42,042 nucleotides of DNA, from NCBI GenBank assembly GCA_903915535.1, contig CAIWTJ010000295.1:1-42042 (forward strand). Direction: 5' to 3'. This document shows positions 25,003-32,237 of the stretch, piece by piece (the stretch's first letter is position 1; every line of letters starts with the position of its first letter). The notes below the pieces were generated by a model. It made no database searches. It saw nothing but the letters and a program-made list of their open reading frames with translations, and was not told the origin of the DNA. A program made the position numbers and the translations under genes. The stretch is from Enhydrobacter aerosaccus (GTDB taxonomy: Bacteria; Pseudomonadota; Alphaproteobacteria; Reyranellales; Reyranellaceae).

Positions 25003-26028
25003 ATGCGACGTTCAAAGCTCATTGCCACCCTCGCGGCCGAACAGGGCCTCGTCGTCGTCGGCGCCGAGGCGCTCACCCTGCGACGGGTGCGCTGTGGCAC
25101 GGGTTTCGGCTTCCGTACGGAAGCGGGCGCCGTGCTTCGCGGCGCCAGGGACGTGGCCCGCCTGCGCTCGCTTGCCATGCCGCCGGCCTACGTCGATGTT
25201 CGATACGCCGCCGATCCCGCGGCGCACCTGCAGGCCGTCGGCACCGACGCGGCCGGCCGTCTTCAATACCGGTATCATCCGAAATGGACAGAAGTGCGCG
25301 AGGCGCTGAAGGCCCAGCGCCTTGGCCGGTTGGCGCGCGCGCTGCCGACGATCCGACGCGCCGTGTCCAAAGCGCTCTCGAGCGACAATGACGACGTCGC
25401 GCACGCCATCGCCGCGATCGTGCACCTGGTCAGCCTGACCGCGATCCGTGCCGGCAGCGAAAGCTACGCGCGCGACAACGGTACGCGCGGCGCGTCAACC
25501 CTCCTTAAATCCAACGTCAAGATCGACGGCAACACCGTCGTGCTGTCCTTCAAGGCCAAGGGCGGCAAGGCCGTGACCAAGGAAGTGCGCGACGCTCGCC
25601 TCGCCCGCGCGCTCACACGGCTGCTCGCCCTGCCCGGCCGGCGCCTCTTCCAGTATCGCGATGCCGTCGGCACGATTCGGCAGGTGCACGCTCAGGAGGT
25701 CAACGCCTTCCTGCGTGACGTCGTGGGCCGGCGCATCTCGCTCAAGGATTTCCGCATGCTGACGGCCTCGTCCGGCGCGCTGGCGGCGCTCTCGAATCTC
25801 GCCCCGGCCGCCAGCGAACGCGCGCGGCGTTCCCAGCTCAAGACCGCCATGACCAGCGTCGCCGAGGAACTCGCCAACACGCCGGCCATCGCGCGCAAGA
25901 GCTATGTACACAACGCCATCGTGGAAGCGTTCGAAGAAGGCAAGCTCGCACGCCTGCGCAAAGGGCCGCGCTCCAGCCAGCGCAAAGCCGCTATGCTGGC
26001 AAAACTGGTGGCGCGACACGCGGCGTAG
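25003..26028 (+). CDS. DNA topoisomerase IB (poxvirus-type)
   Basis: 341 residues, typical of the bacterial short type IB enzymes. The active-site set can be aligned: Arg149 (IRAGSESYARDNGTRGAST), Lys186 in the beta-hairpin (SFKAKGGK), Arg251 (LKDFR), Asn292 (LANTPAI; Asn in place of the vaccinia His265, as in other bacterial members) and the nucleophile Tyr301 (ARKSYVHNA). It relaxes supercoils by transient 3'-phosphotyrosine cleavage of one strand and needs no ATP or metal. The KDFR motif is followed by MLTASS rather than the more common TWxGT. It is divergent from the SDR gene and 36 bp before the MFS gene, possibly co-transcribed. Confidence 0.93.
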   Translation: MRRSKLIATLAAEQGLVVVGAEALTLRRVRCGTGFGFRTEAGAVLRGARDVARLRSLAMPPAYVDVRYAADPAAHLQAVGTDAAGRLQYRYHPKWTEVREALKAQRLGRLARALPTIRRAVSKALSSDNDDVAHAIAAIVHLVSLTAIRAGSESYARDNGTRGASTLLKSNVKIDGNTVVLSFKAKGGKAVTKEVRDARLARALTRLLALPGRRLFQYRDAVGTIRQVHAQEVNAFLRDVVGRRISLKDFRMLTASSGALAALSNLAPAASERARRSQLKTAMTSVAEELANTPAIARKSYVHNAIVEAFEEGKLARLRKGPRSSQRKAAMLAKLVARHAA

Positions 26029-26064
26029 TGGCTTCGACGAGGCGGGTAGGCTAAGCCAGCCGCG

Positions 26065-27267
26065 ATGTCCGTTTCCGCCGCCGCGTCGCGGTCCGCTCCC
26101 ACTTTCATCATCGTTCTGCTGTCGGTCGCGGCCTTCGCCGCTGCGGCCAACATGCGCGTGCTCGATCCGCTGCTGATCCAGCTCAGCGAAGAATTCCACG
26201 TAACCGTCGGCGCCGCCTCGATCGCCACCACGCTCTTTCTTCTGGCCAATGGCGTCTTCGTCCTGGTGCACGGCCCGTTCGGCGATCGCTACGGCAAGCT
26301 GCCGGTGGTCGCGATCGCCTGTATCGCGGCCGCCCTGTGCTGCGCGGCGAGCGCGCTCGCCGTATCGCTCGGCATGCTGGCCGGCACCCGCTTCCTGACC
26401 GGCGTCACCAGCTCGGCGATCATTCCGCTGGCCATCGCGTGGCTGGGCGACAATGTCGGCTACGAGAAGCGTCAGGCGACGCTTGCCCGCTTTCTCACCG
26501 GCCAGACGCTGGGCCTGATGACCGGCTCGGCGATGGGCGGCGCGCTCGGTGACTGGCTGGGTTGGCGCGCGGTGTTCTGGGTGCTGACCAGCATCTACGT
26601 CGTGGCGGGCATCGCGCTGTTCGCGGTCATGCGCGCGCGGCCGGATATTGCGCGGCCTGGCGAGCGCGCGGCGGGCTCGATGGTGAGCCAGATGTTGGGC
26701 GTGCTGCGAAGGCCGTGGGCGCTCACGATCATCCTCGTTGTGGCCTTGGAAGGCGGCGTCTTCTGGGGCTGCTTCACCTTCGTGGGTACGCACCTGCACC
26801 TGCACTTCGGTCTCAGCCTCGCCGCGGTCGGTCTCGCCGTCGCGGCCTTCGGCGGCGGTGGCTTCCTCTATGTGATGACGGCGCACCATCTCGTGCGCCT
26901 GCTGGGCGAACACGGCCTCGTTCTGTGGGGCGGCAGCGGCCTCGGCCTCTCCTTCGCGGTGCTGGCGATCGCCCCCAATGCCGTCGTGGCGTTCGGCGCC
27001 ATCGTGCTGTGCGGCATCACCTTCTACATGCTGCACAACACGCTGCAGACCAACGGCACGCAAATGGCGCCCGAGGCGCGCGGCTCGGCGCTGGCCTTGT
27101 TCGCGCTCTGCCTGTTCGTGGGCCAGGCGATCGGCGTGCCTGTCGCCGCGCCGATCGTCGATCGCTACGGCGCCGAACCGATCTTCTGGTTCGCCGCCGT
27201 CTTCCTGCCGCTGCTGGCGTGGTACTTCGCGTGGGCGCTCAAGCGGCGCCGCACGCCGGCCAGCTAG
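26065..27267 (+). CDS. MFS transporter
   Basis: 400 residues with about 12 predicted membrane segments. Motif A is seen as GPFGDRYGKLPVV between segments 2 and 3. A second cytoplasmic loop reads GYEKRQATLARFLTGQTLG. The C-terminal half has EGGVFWGCFTFVGTHLHLHFGL and ends with basic KRRRTPAS. MFS proteins of this layout are proton-driven drug or metabolite exporters; the cargo is unknown. It is 36 bp after the topoisomerase IB gene, and its stop overlaps the stop of the convergent aldo/keto reductase by 3 bp. Confidence 0.9.
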   Translation: MSVSAAASRSAPTFIIVLLSVAAFAAAANMRVLDPLLIQLSEEFHVTVGAASIATTLFLLANGVFVLVHGPFGDRYGKLPVVAIACIAAALCCAASALAVSLGMLAGTRFLTGVTSSAIIPLAIAWLGDNVGYEKRQATLARFLTGQTLGLMTGSAMGGALGDWLGWRAVFWVLTSIYVVAGIALFAVMRARPDIARPGERAAGSMVSQMLGVLRRPWALTIILVVALEGGVFWGCFTFVGTHLHLHFGLSLAAVGLAVAAFGGGGFLYVMTAHHLVRLLGEHGLVLWGGSGLGLSFAVLAIAPNAVVAFGAIVLCGITFYMLHNTLQTNGTQMAPEARGSALALFALCLFVGQAIGVPVAAPIVDRYGAEPIFWFAAVFLPLLAWYFAWALKRRRTPAS

Positions 27268-28244
27268 TTGGCCGGCGGCACCCGGAACTCGTAGGGCTCC
27301 TCGAGCATCTTGGCTTCATCGGCCGTCAGCGTGACCTCGGTCGCCTGAGCGGCGGAGGTGAGCTGGTCGAGGCTGGTTGCGCCGATGATCGGCGCCGCCA
27401 TGTACGGCTTGCTCAGCATCCACGCGAGCGCCGCCTGGGCGGGCGAGCAGTTCTTGCCCGCCGCCACCTTCTTCAGTCGCTCGGCGATCTCCCAGTCGGA
27501 GTCGCGATAGCTGTCCGCCGTTACGTTCGCGTCGTTCTTCGATCGCTCGGTGGCGCCGCCGCCGCCCTTGGTGCGGTTGGCCGCGAGGAAGCCGCGCGCC
27601 AGCGGCGAGTACGGGATCAGGCCCACGCCCTGCTCGTGGCAGAGGCGGTTCATCTCCTTCTCCTCCTCGCGCGCGATGAGATTGTAGAGGTTCTGCATCG
27701 CAATCGGCCGCGCATAGCCTTTCCAGTCGGCTATCATGATCATCTGCGCGAACTTGTAGGCGGGCATCGTCGAGCCGCCGATGTAGCGCACCTTGCCCGA
27801 TTTCACGATCTGGTCGAGCGTGTACATCGTCTCCTCGACCGGCGTGTAGGGATCGAGGCGATGGAGCTGGTAGACGTCGATGTAGTCGGTCTGAAGGCGT
27901 TTCAACTGCTCGTCGATCGAGGCCAGCAGATGCTTGCGGCCGGTGCCGACGTCGTTCTGCGACGGGCTCTGCCGGATGCCGACCTTGGTCGAGATCACGA
28001 GGTCCTCGCGCCGCGCCATCTTCATCAGCGTCGAGCCCATGATCTCCTCGGAGCGGCCGGCGTTGTAGTTGTCGGCGGTGTCGAAGAAGGTGATGCCGAC
28101 GTCGAGCGCGCGCTTGAAGTAGGCCGGCGCCTCGGTCTCGTCGAACTTGCCCCAGCCGCGGCGGCCCTTGGCGCCCCAGGAATTGCCACCCAGGCAGATG
28201 CGGCTCACGATCAGGCCCGAACGGCCGAGCGGTCCATACTTCAT
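27264..28244 (-). CDS. Aldo/keto reductase
   Basis: 326 residues, TIM-barrel. The catalytic tetrad is Asp55 and Tyr60 (FFDTADNYNAG), Lys87 (STKVG) and His128 (YQLHRLD). A cofactor-binding end lies in PAIIGATSLDQL-like APIIGATSLDQLTSA. It reduces an aldehyde or ketone with NADPH in the cytoplasm; the branch looks like YakC/GCY-type general reductases. The start has AAGGGGGAG upstream. It is divergent from the SelW-like selenoprotein gene over only 51 bp, so a shared control region is likely. Confidence 0.92.
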   Translation of the reverse strand: MKYGPLGRSGLIVSRICLGGNSWGAKGRRGWGKFDETEAPAYFKRALDVGITFFDTADNYNAGRSEEIMGSTLMKMARREDLVISTKVGIRQSPSQNDVGTGRKHLLASIDEQLKRLQTDYIDVYQLHRLDPYTPVEETMYTLDQIVKSGKVRYIGGSTMPAYKFAQMIMIADWKGYARPIAMQNLYNLIAREEEKEMNRLCHEQGVGLIPYSPLARGFLAANRTKGGGGATERSKNDANVTADSYRDSDWEIAERLKKVAAGKNCSPAQAALAWMLSKPYMAAPIIGATSLDQLTSAAQATEVTLTADEAKMLEEPYEFRVPPAN

Positions 28245-28295
28245 CGGTAAAAACTCCCCCTTGCTGGCGGCACTCTAAGCCCCCAACTTCGTGTC

Positions 28296-28508
28296 ATGAA
28301 AGTGCTGATCGAATTCTGCGGCGCTTGAGGCTACAAGCCGCAGGCCCTCCGGGTGAGGGATAGCCTCCAGAAAATGGGCGCCGCCGACATCGAGTTGCGC
28401 CCCGGCAAGTCCGGCCAGTTCGACGTCACCATCGATGGCGACGTCCGATACAGCCGCGCCAGGACCGGGCGTTTTCCAACCGATGCCGAGATCGAGGATC
28501 TGCTCTAG
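28296..28508 (+). CDS. SelW/Rdx-family selenoprotein with in-frame TGA (Sec at residue 11)
   Basis: 70 residues if the TGA at 28326-28328 is read as selenocysteine (U). The N-terminus reads MKVLIEFCGA-U-GYKPQA, matching the CxxU redox site and GYKP of selenoprotein W. The C-terminal half has SGQFDVTIDGDVRYSRARTGRFP, the Rdx pattern (G-x-F-x-V-x-x-x-G-x-x-x-x-S-x-x-x-x-G-x-F-P), ending before TAG. Codon bias on both sides of TGA is the same and rich in third-position G/C, so it is one gene and not a fortuitous short frame. The family is a thioredoxin-like redox protein that takes part in thiol or peroxide chemistry. The ribosome binding site is weak. The last codons overlap the stop of the convergent dehydrogenase. 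The Sec reading is strongly supported by motif and hairpin but not proven. Confidence 0.85.
28327..28367 (+). promoter_or_regulatory. Bacterial SECIS-type hairpin immediately after the in-frame TGA
   Basis: Outer stem GAGGCTA (28327-28333, starting within the TGA) pairs perfectly with TAGCCTC (28361-28367). Inside it, CCCTC (28345-28349) pairs with GAGGG (28355-28359) around the loop CGGGT. The 5' side has an 11-base bulge and the 3' side one base. The apical loop lies 21 bases after the TGA and has G at its second position. Both agree with the known bacterial SECIS model that SelB reads. Its sequence also encodes protein, so the fold and the frame are constrained together. A competing small stem GGCT/AGCC (28329-28339) exists. 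Confidence 0.75.
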
Positions 28509-29488
28509 CCCAGCACTTCCTTGTTCACGCAGTGCGCGGCGTTGGGATGGCCGTCGAACACCGACAGGATGTTTTCGACGGCGGTCACCGCCATGCGGTC
28601 GCTCGCTTCCTTGGTGACGCCCGCCATGTGCGGGCTGAAGATCACGTTCTCGAGGCTGAACAGCTTGTTGTCGGCATCGGGCGGTTCCTTGTCGAGCACG
28701 TCGAGCCCTGCGCCGCGCAGCTTGCCGTTCTTCAGCGCATTGTAGAGCGCGTCCTCGTTCACGATGCCGCCGCGCGCAGTGTTCACCAGGAACGCGTCGG
28801 GCTTCATGAGGCCGAGTGTCTCGGCGTTGAACATGTCGATCGTCTCCGGCGCCTTGGGGCAATGTACCGAGACGAAGTCGACCTTGGGCAGGATCGCCTT
28901 GAGGTCGGTCACCTTGGTGGCGCCCGCCCTCTTGATCTCAGCCTCCGGCACATTGGGATCGAGCACGTAGGTATCCATCTCGAAGGCGACGCAACGCTTC
29001 ACGGTGCGCGAGCCGATACGGCCCATGCCGACCACCAGGATCGACTTGCCCGAGAGATCGGCCGGAAGATCGGTCAGGCGATGGCCCCAGCCGCCTTCGC
29101 GCACGAGGCGATCGTACTTCTTCACCAGGCGCGCCGAGGCGAGCAGCATGTACATCGCATGCTCCGCCACCGACACGGAGTTGGCGATGCCGGTGGTCAT
29201 CAGCGGGATGCCGCGCTGGTTGAGGGCGAGCACGTCCACCGCGTCGAAGCCGACGCCGAGGCGGGCAACCACCATCATGCCCGGCGCGGCGTCGAGTTCG
29301 GGTTGCCGGAACGGCGTGGCGCCGAGAGTAACGGCATTGGCGTCCTTCAGCTTCGAATGTAGCGAGGCCGGCTTGTCGTCTGTCAGGATCTCGAAGTCGA
29401 CGTCGTCGCGCTTCTTCAGCACGTCGATGCCGGCCTGCGGCATGCGGCCGACAATCAGTACCTTCTTGCGGTTTTTGCCCGTGTTCAT
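28505..29488 (-). CDS. D-2-hydroxyacid dehydrogenase (phosphoglycerate dehydrogenase-like)
   Basis: 327 residues. The cofactor loop is VVGMGRIGSRTVK (GxGxxG at 154-159). Catalytic residues are Arg239 (NTARGG), Glu268 (LDKEPP) and His287 (FSPHMAG). The N-terminal part (VARLGVGFDAVDV) is closer to 3-phosphoglycerate dehydrogenase than in the other hydroxyacid dehydrogenase at 14775. No ACT domain follows, so it is not a full SerA. The substrate could be glyoxylate, hydroxypyruvate or phosphoglycerate. GAGAGGAAG precedes the ATG. Its stop overlaps the stop of the selenoprotein gene by 3 bp. A small gap separates it from the Lrp gene upstream on the same strand. Confidence 0.92.
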   Translation of the reverse strand: MNTGKNRKKVLIVGRMPQAGIDVLKKRDDVDFEILTDDKPASLHSKLKDANAVTLGATPFRQPELDAAPGMMVVARLGVGFDAVDVLALNQRGIPLMTTGIANSVSVAEHAMYMLLASARLVKKYDRLVREGGWGHRLTDLPADLSGKSILVVGMGRIGSRTVKRCVAFEMDTYVLDPNVPEAEIKRAGATKVTDLKAILPKVDFVSVHCPKAPETIDMFNAETLGLMKPDAFLVNTARGGIVNEDALYNALKNGKLRGAGLDVLDKEPPDADNKLFSLENVIFSPHMAGVTKEASDRMAVTAVENILSVFDGHPNAAHCVNKEVLG

Positions 29489-29539
29489 CGCTTCCTCTCG
29501 CTGGGTGGGCGCGATCCTAGAGCCGCGCCACTGCCGAGG

Positions 29540-30019
29540 CTAGGGGAGGTAGTTGAGCGGGAGCCGCGTGGTGGACTTGATCTCCTCCATCGCGAACATC
29601 GACGTCACGTCGGAGAGCTCCACTTTGGCGATCAGCCGCTTGTAGAAGGCGTCGTAGGCCTCGATATCGGGCAGCGCGAGGCGGATCAGGTAGTCGATCT
29701 CGCCGCTCATGCGATAGCAGTCCATCACCTCGGGGAAGGTGGACACCGCCTTGGCGAAGCGGCCGAGCCACTGGGCGCTGTGCTGGGCGGTACGTACCGC
29801 CACGAACACAGTTACGCCCGCGTTCACCGCCTTGCGGTCGAGCAGCGCCACCCTCGACTTGATGATGCCCTGTTCCTGAAGCCGGTTGATGCGGCGCCAG
29901 CACGGGGTGGTGGAGAGGCCAACTTTCTTCGCGATCTCCGCCAGGGGCATGTCGGAGTCATTCTGAAGGCAATCCAGTATCTGCTTGTCGAACGAATCGA
30001 GCGAAATTTTCGCGGTCAT
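29540..30019 (-). CDS. Lrp/AsnC family transcriptional regulator
   Basis: 159 residues. The N-terminal helix-turn-helix (about 25-53; PLAEIAKKVGLSTTPCWRRINRLQEQGII) is followed by a RAM ligand-binding and oligomerisation domain (about 68-150; VFVAVRTAQHS, VMDCYRMSGEIDYLIRLALPD). Such regulators respond to amino acids or other small metabolites. It lies 51 bp upstream of the D-2-hydroxyacid dehydrogenase gene on the same strand, which could be its target. The DUF6356 gene is divergent across 91 bp. Confidence 0.92.
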   Translation of the reverse strand: MTAKISLDSFDKQILDCLQNDSDMPLAEIAKKVGLSTTPCWRRINRLQEQGIIKSRVALLDRKAVNAGVTVFVAVRTAQHSAQWLGRFAKAVSTFPEVMDCYRMSGEIDYLIRLALPDIEAYDAFYKRLIAKVELSDVTSMFAMEEIKSTTRLPLNYLP

Positions 30020-30110
30020 TGGCTATTTCCTGGAATCTGTTTCTCCAGAATGCCGCAACAAGCGTAAAACTCGCAACCCATTTCCAAGGCGCGACGGTAA
30101 ACTTCCCCGC

Positions 30111-30359
30111 ATGTCCAACCGCTTCACCGACCATCCCGCCTCCGTCAACGAGACCTATTTCCAGCATATGGGCATGGCTTTCGGCTTCGGTAGCCGGATG
30201 CTGCTGGGCAGCCTCGCCTGCTTCGTGCATGGTTTCTTCCCATGGATGTGCCTGACCAAGGGCAGCGACACGATACGCGCCCTGCACCACCGCATGGTGA
30301 CCCATCGCGTCACCCGGCCTGCGCCCGCGCCGTCGCCGGAAATCGTCGCGGCCGAATAG
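30111..30359 (+). CDS. DUF6356 family small protein
   Basis: 82 residues. The core NRFTDHPASVNETYFQHMGMAFGFGSRMLLGSLACFVHGFFPWMCLTKGSDTI matches the short alphaproteobacterial DUF6356 family: an amphipathic or membrane segment with a conserved HPxxVNETYFQH-type start, then a hydrophobic stretch ending FFPW. Function is unknown; position of the hydrophobic stretch suggests the inner membrane. The ATG at 30111 is preferred since the frame upstream to 29985 is not protein-like. Its 3' part overlaps the start region of the hydrolase gene that follows in another frame. Confidence 0.8.
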   Translation: MSNRFTDHPASVNETYFQHMGMAFGFGSRMLLGSLACFVHGFFPWMCLTKGSDTIRALHHRMVTHRVTRPAPAPSPEIVAAE

Positions 30360-31183
30360 GCCTCTTCCTTCTCTCTGCTCTGCTTCTCTTTGCGTTACCT
30401 GCGGCCGCGCAGGAACGCTCGATGGTGCCGGTCACCGTCGATGGCGAGACCGTCAAGCTCGCCGTCATAACCCACAAGCCCGCGGGCAACGGCCCCTTCC
30501 CGACCCTGATCTTCCACCATGGCTCGACCGGCTCCGGCACCGATCCGTCGCTGTTCCCTAGGCCCTACGATCCGACCGCCTTGGCCAACTGGTTCACGGC
30601 GCGCGGCTGGGCGGTGCTCCTGCCCTCCCGGCGCGGGCGCGGCGGTTCGGAAGGCCGCTACGACGAGGGCTTCTCGATCGACCGCTCGCGTGGCTACAGC
30701 TGCGATCCAACCTTGTCGCTGCCGGGCGCCGAGCGCGCGCTGCGCGATATCGATGCGGTGACGCCGGTCCTGCTCGCCCAGCCGTTCGTCGACCGCAACC
30801 GCTTCGTGGTGGGAGGCCAGTCGCGCGGGGGAGTCCTCACCGTCGCTTGGGCGGGCCGCCGTCCCGAGATGCCGCGCGCCGCGATCAATTTCGTCGGCGG
30901 ATGGATGTCCGACAGCTGCCAGACCGTGAACCAGATCAATCCGCCGCTCTTCCGCCAGGGCGCCGCCTTCGCGCAGCCGATGCTGTGGCTCTATGGCGAC
31001 CGCGACCGCTTCTATGCGCTGGCGCATTCGCGCTCCAACTTCGCCGCTTTCCAGGCCGCCGGCGGCAAGGGCACGTTCCTCGACTTCACGCCACCAGAGG
31101 GCGTCATGGGCCACTTCATTTCAGGCTATCCCGCTCTGTGGGGAGACAAGGTTGCGGCCTATCTGGCGGAGCGCGGGCTATAA
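30242..31183 (+). CDS. Secreted alpha/beta hydrolase (dienelactone-hydrolase-like), start uncertain
   Basis: 313 residues from ATG at 30242. A hydrophobic signal-like core (IGLFLLSALLLFALPAAA) begins only at residue 39. The hydrolase domain has the oxyanion turn FHHGSTGSG (91-99), Ser194 (GGQSRGG), Asp253 or 255 (YGDRDRF) and His291 (VMGHF). It should hydrolyse an ester or peptide in the periplasm. The first 38 residues overlap the DUF6356 gene by 118 bp and look out-of-frame in character. No ATG, GTG or TTG lies between 30248 and the signal core, so the true start may use a rare codon or the region may carry a sequence error. Confidence 0.75.
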   Translation: MDVPDQGQRHDTRPAPPHGDPSRHPACARAVAGNRRGRIGLFLLSALLLFALPAAAQERSMVPVTVDGETVKLAVITHKPAGNGPFPTLIFHHGSTGSGTDPSLFPRPYDPTALANWFTARGWAVLLPSRRGRGGSEGRYDEGFSIDRSRGYSCDPTLSLPGAERALRDIDAVTPVLLAQPFVDRNRFVVGGQSRGGVLTVAWAGRRPEMPRAAINFVGGWMSDSCQTVNQINPPLFRQGAAFAQPMLWLYGDRDRFYALAHSRSNFAAFQAAGGKGTFLDFTPPEGVMGHFISGYPALWGDKVAAYLAERGL

Positions 31184-31248
31184 AGGCCTTGCAACCGCTC
31201 CGTCACATCCCACGTTCAAAGGGACAGTGAAACAAAAGGGAGGGCACG

Positions 31249-31641
31249 ATGGAAACGCCACTGAAGATCAGTTTCCAGGGCGGTGACGCCAGCGAATCGC
31301 TCAGCCAGCTGATCGGCGAGAACGTCGAAGCCCTCGAAAAGCTCTACGGCCGGATGACCGCCTGCCAAGTCGCCGTGCACATCCCCGACAAGCATCACCG
31401 CAGCCATCAGTTCAGCGTCGGCATCCATATGGCCCTGCCGGGCAACATCGACATCAACGTCGATCATGCGCCGCAGGGCGACAACCACTTCGCCGATGCC
31501 CAGGCCGCGGTGCACGACGCGTTTCGCCGCGCCAAGCGCCTGCTCAAGGATCGCGCCCAGAAGCAGCGCGGCCACGTGAAGACGCTGCACGAGCGTATCG
31601 AGCGCACGGTCGATCAGCCGCCGGAAGCGACCGACGTCTAG
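31249..31641 (+). CDS. HPF/RaiA-like ribosome-associated protein
   Basis: 130 residues with the beta-alpha-beta-beta-beta-alpha layout of the sigma-54 modulation/ribosome hibernation family: LKISFQGGDASESLSQLIGENVEALEKLYGR, then CQVAVHIPDKHHRSHQFSVGIHMALPG, then FADAQAAVHDAFRRAKRLLKDRA. Short members bind the 30S decoding centre in stationary phase and reduce translation. The protein lacks the long C-terminal dimerisation domain of long HPF. GGGAGGG precedes the ATG. Its stop is 4 bp inside the stop region of the convergent DsbA-fold gene. Confidence 0.82.
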   Translation: METPLKISFQGGDASESLSQLIGENVEALEKLYGRMTACQVAVHIPDKHHRSHQFSVGIHMALPGNIDINVDHAPQGDNHFADAQAAVHDAFRRAKRLLKDRAQKQRGHVKTLHERIERTVDQPPEATDV

Positions 31642-32237
31642 CGCCTAGCCACGCCCTTCTCGTCGAGCCGCTCGCGCAGTAGCCCGATACGGTCGCCGCC
31701 CCAGAACAGCTCGCCGCCGAAAACAAAGGTCGGCACGCCGAATACGCCCGAGGCTTCAGCCTCTTCGCGTAGGCGGTCGTGCGCTGCGCCGCCGTCACCT
31801 GCAAGAAATGCGGAAAAGCCCGGCGGCGCCCCCGCTTCGCTCAGCAGGGCTTCCACCGCCTCCACGCTCTCGGCGTCGAGCTCGCGCTTCCAGAATCTTT
31901 CGAAGGCGCGATCGTTGTAGGCGCGGAACACGCCGTGCTGTTGCGCGTAGAGCATGCCGGCGTTGATCGGGCGTGCGTAAAAGATCTTCTTCGGACCCAT
32001 CAGCGTCAGGCCCTGCTTGTTGGCGAAGCGGCGCGCATCCATGTAGGCGTAACGCACCCGCCGCCAGTGGTGCGGATCGCGCGCCTCGACCGACTGCTGG
32101 AACGAGGCGATGTCGAGCGTGTAGGGCCGCCACTCGAGCGCGATGTCGTAGTCCCGCTCGAGGTCGTAAGCCCCCGCCTTCGCGACAAAGGCATAGGGGC
32201 TCACATAGTCGGTCCAGAGGATGACCTTAGCGGGCAT
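31638..32237 (-). CDS. DsbA-fold protein, 2-hydroxychromene-2-carboxylate isomerase-like
   Basis: 199 residues. The thioredoxin-fold N-terminus is ILWTDYVSPYAFVAK, where Ser13 takes the place of the Cys of thiol oxidoreductases, as in HCCA isomerase and kappa-class glutathione transferases. The C-terminal part GVFGVPTFVFGGELFWGGDR contains the cis-Pro loop. It is probably a glutathione-dependent isomerase or transferase. The ATG at 32237 overlaps the end of the amidohydrolase gene by 11 bp, so they are coupled. It is last in a minus-strand run with the M20 and alpha/beta hydrolase genes. Confidence 0.85.
   Translation of the reverse strand: MPAKVILWTDYVSPYAFVAKAGAYDLERDYDIALEWRPYTLDIASFQQSVEARDPHHWRRVRYAYMDARRFANKQGLTLMGPKKIFYARPINAGMLYAQQHGVFRAYNDRAFERFWKRELDAESVEAVEALLSEAGAPPGFSAFLAGDGGAAHDRLREEAEASGVFGVPTFVFGGELFWGGDRIGLLRERLDEKGVARR

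Noticed and set aside
28296..28325. Reading the selenoprotein region as a 10-codon peptide, a pseudogene, or a sequencing error
   Set aside because: The Rdx pattern continues in frame after the TGA, the TGA is exactly at the Sec position of SelW, and a hairpin of SECIS type follows. A Cys-to-stop error would be a coincidence with these three signs.
28329..28339. Small stem GGCT/AGCC just after TGA as the main SECIS
   Set aside because: Loop only 4 bases from the TGA, which is too close for the known model; the 7-bp outer stem plus inner stem fits better.
28275..28862. 195-codon minus-strand frame that covers the selenoprotein
   Set aside because: Arg/Gln-rich shadow of the hydroxyacid dehydrogenase and selenoprotein frames; no ribosome binding site or motif.
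30030..30048. CTGGA...TCCAG inverted repeat as an Lrp operator
   Set aside because: Only five bases per arm with an internal mismatch when extended; too weak to claim.
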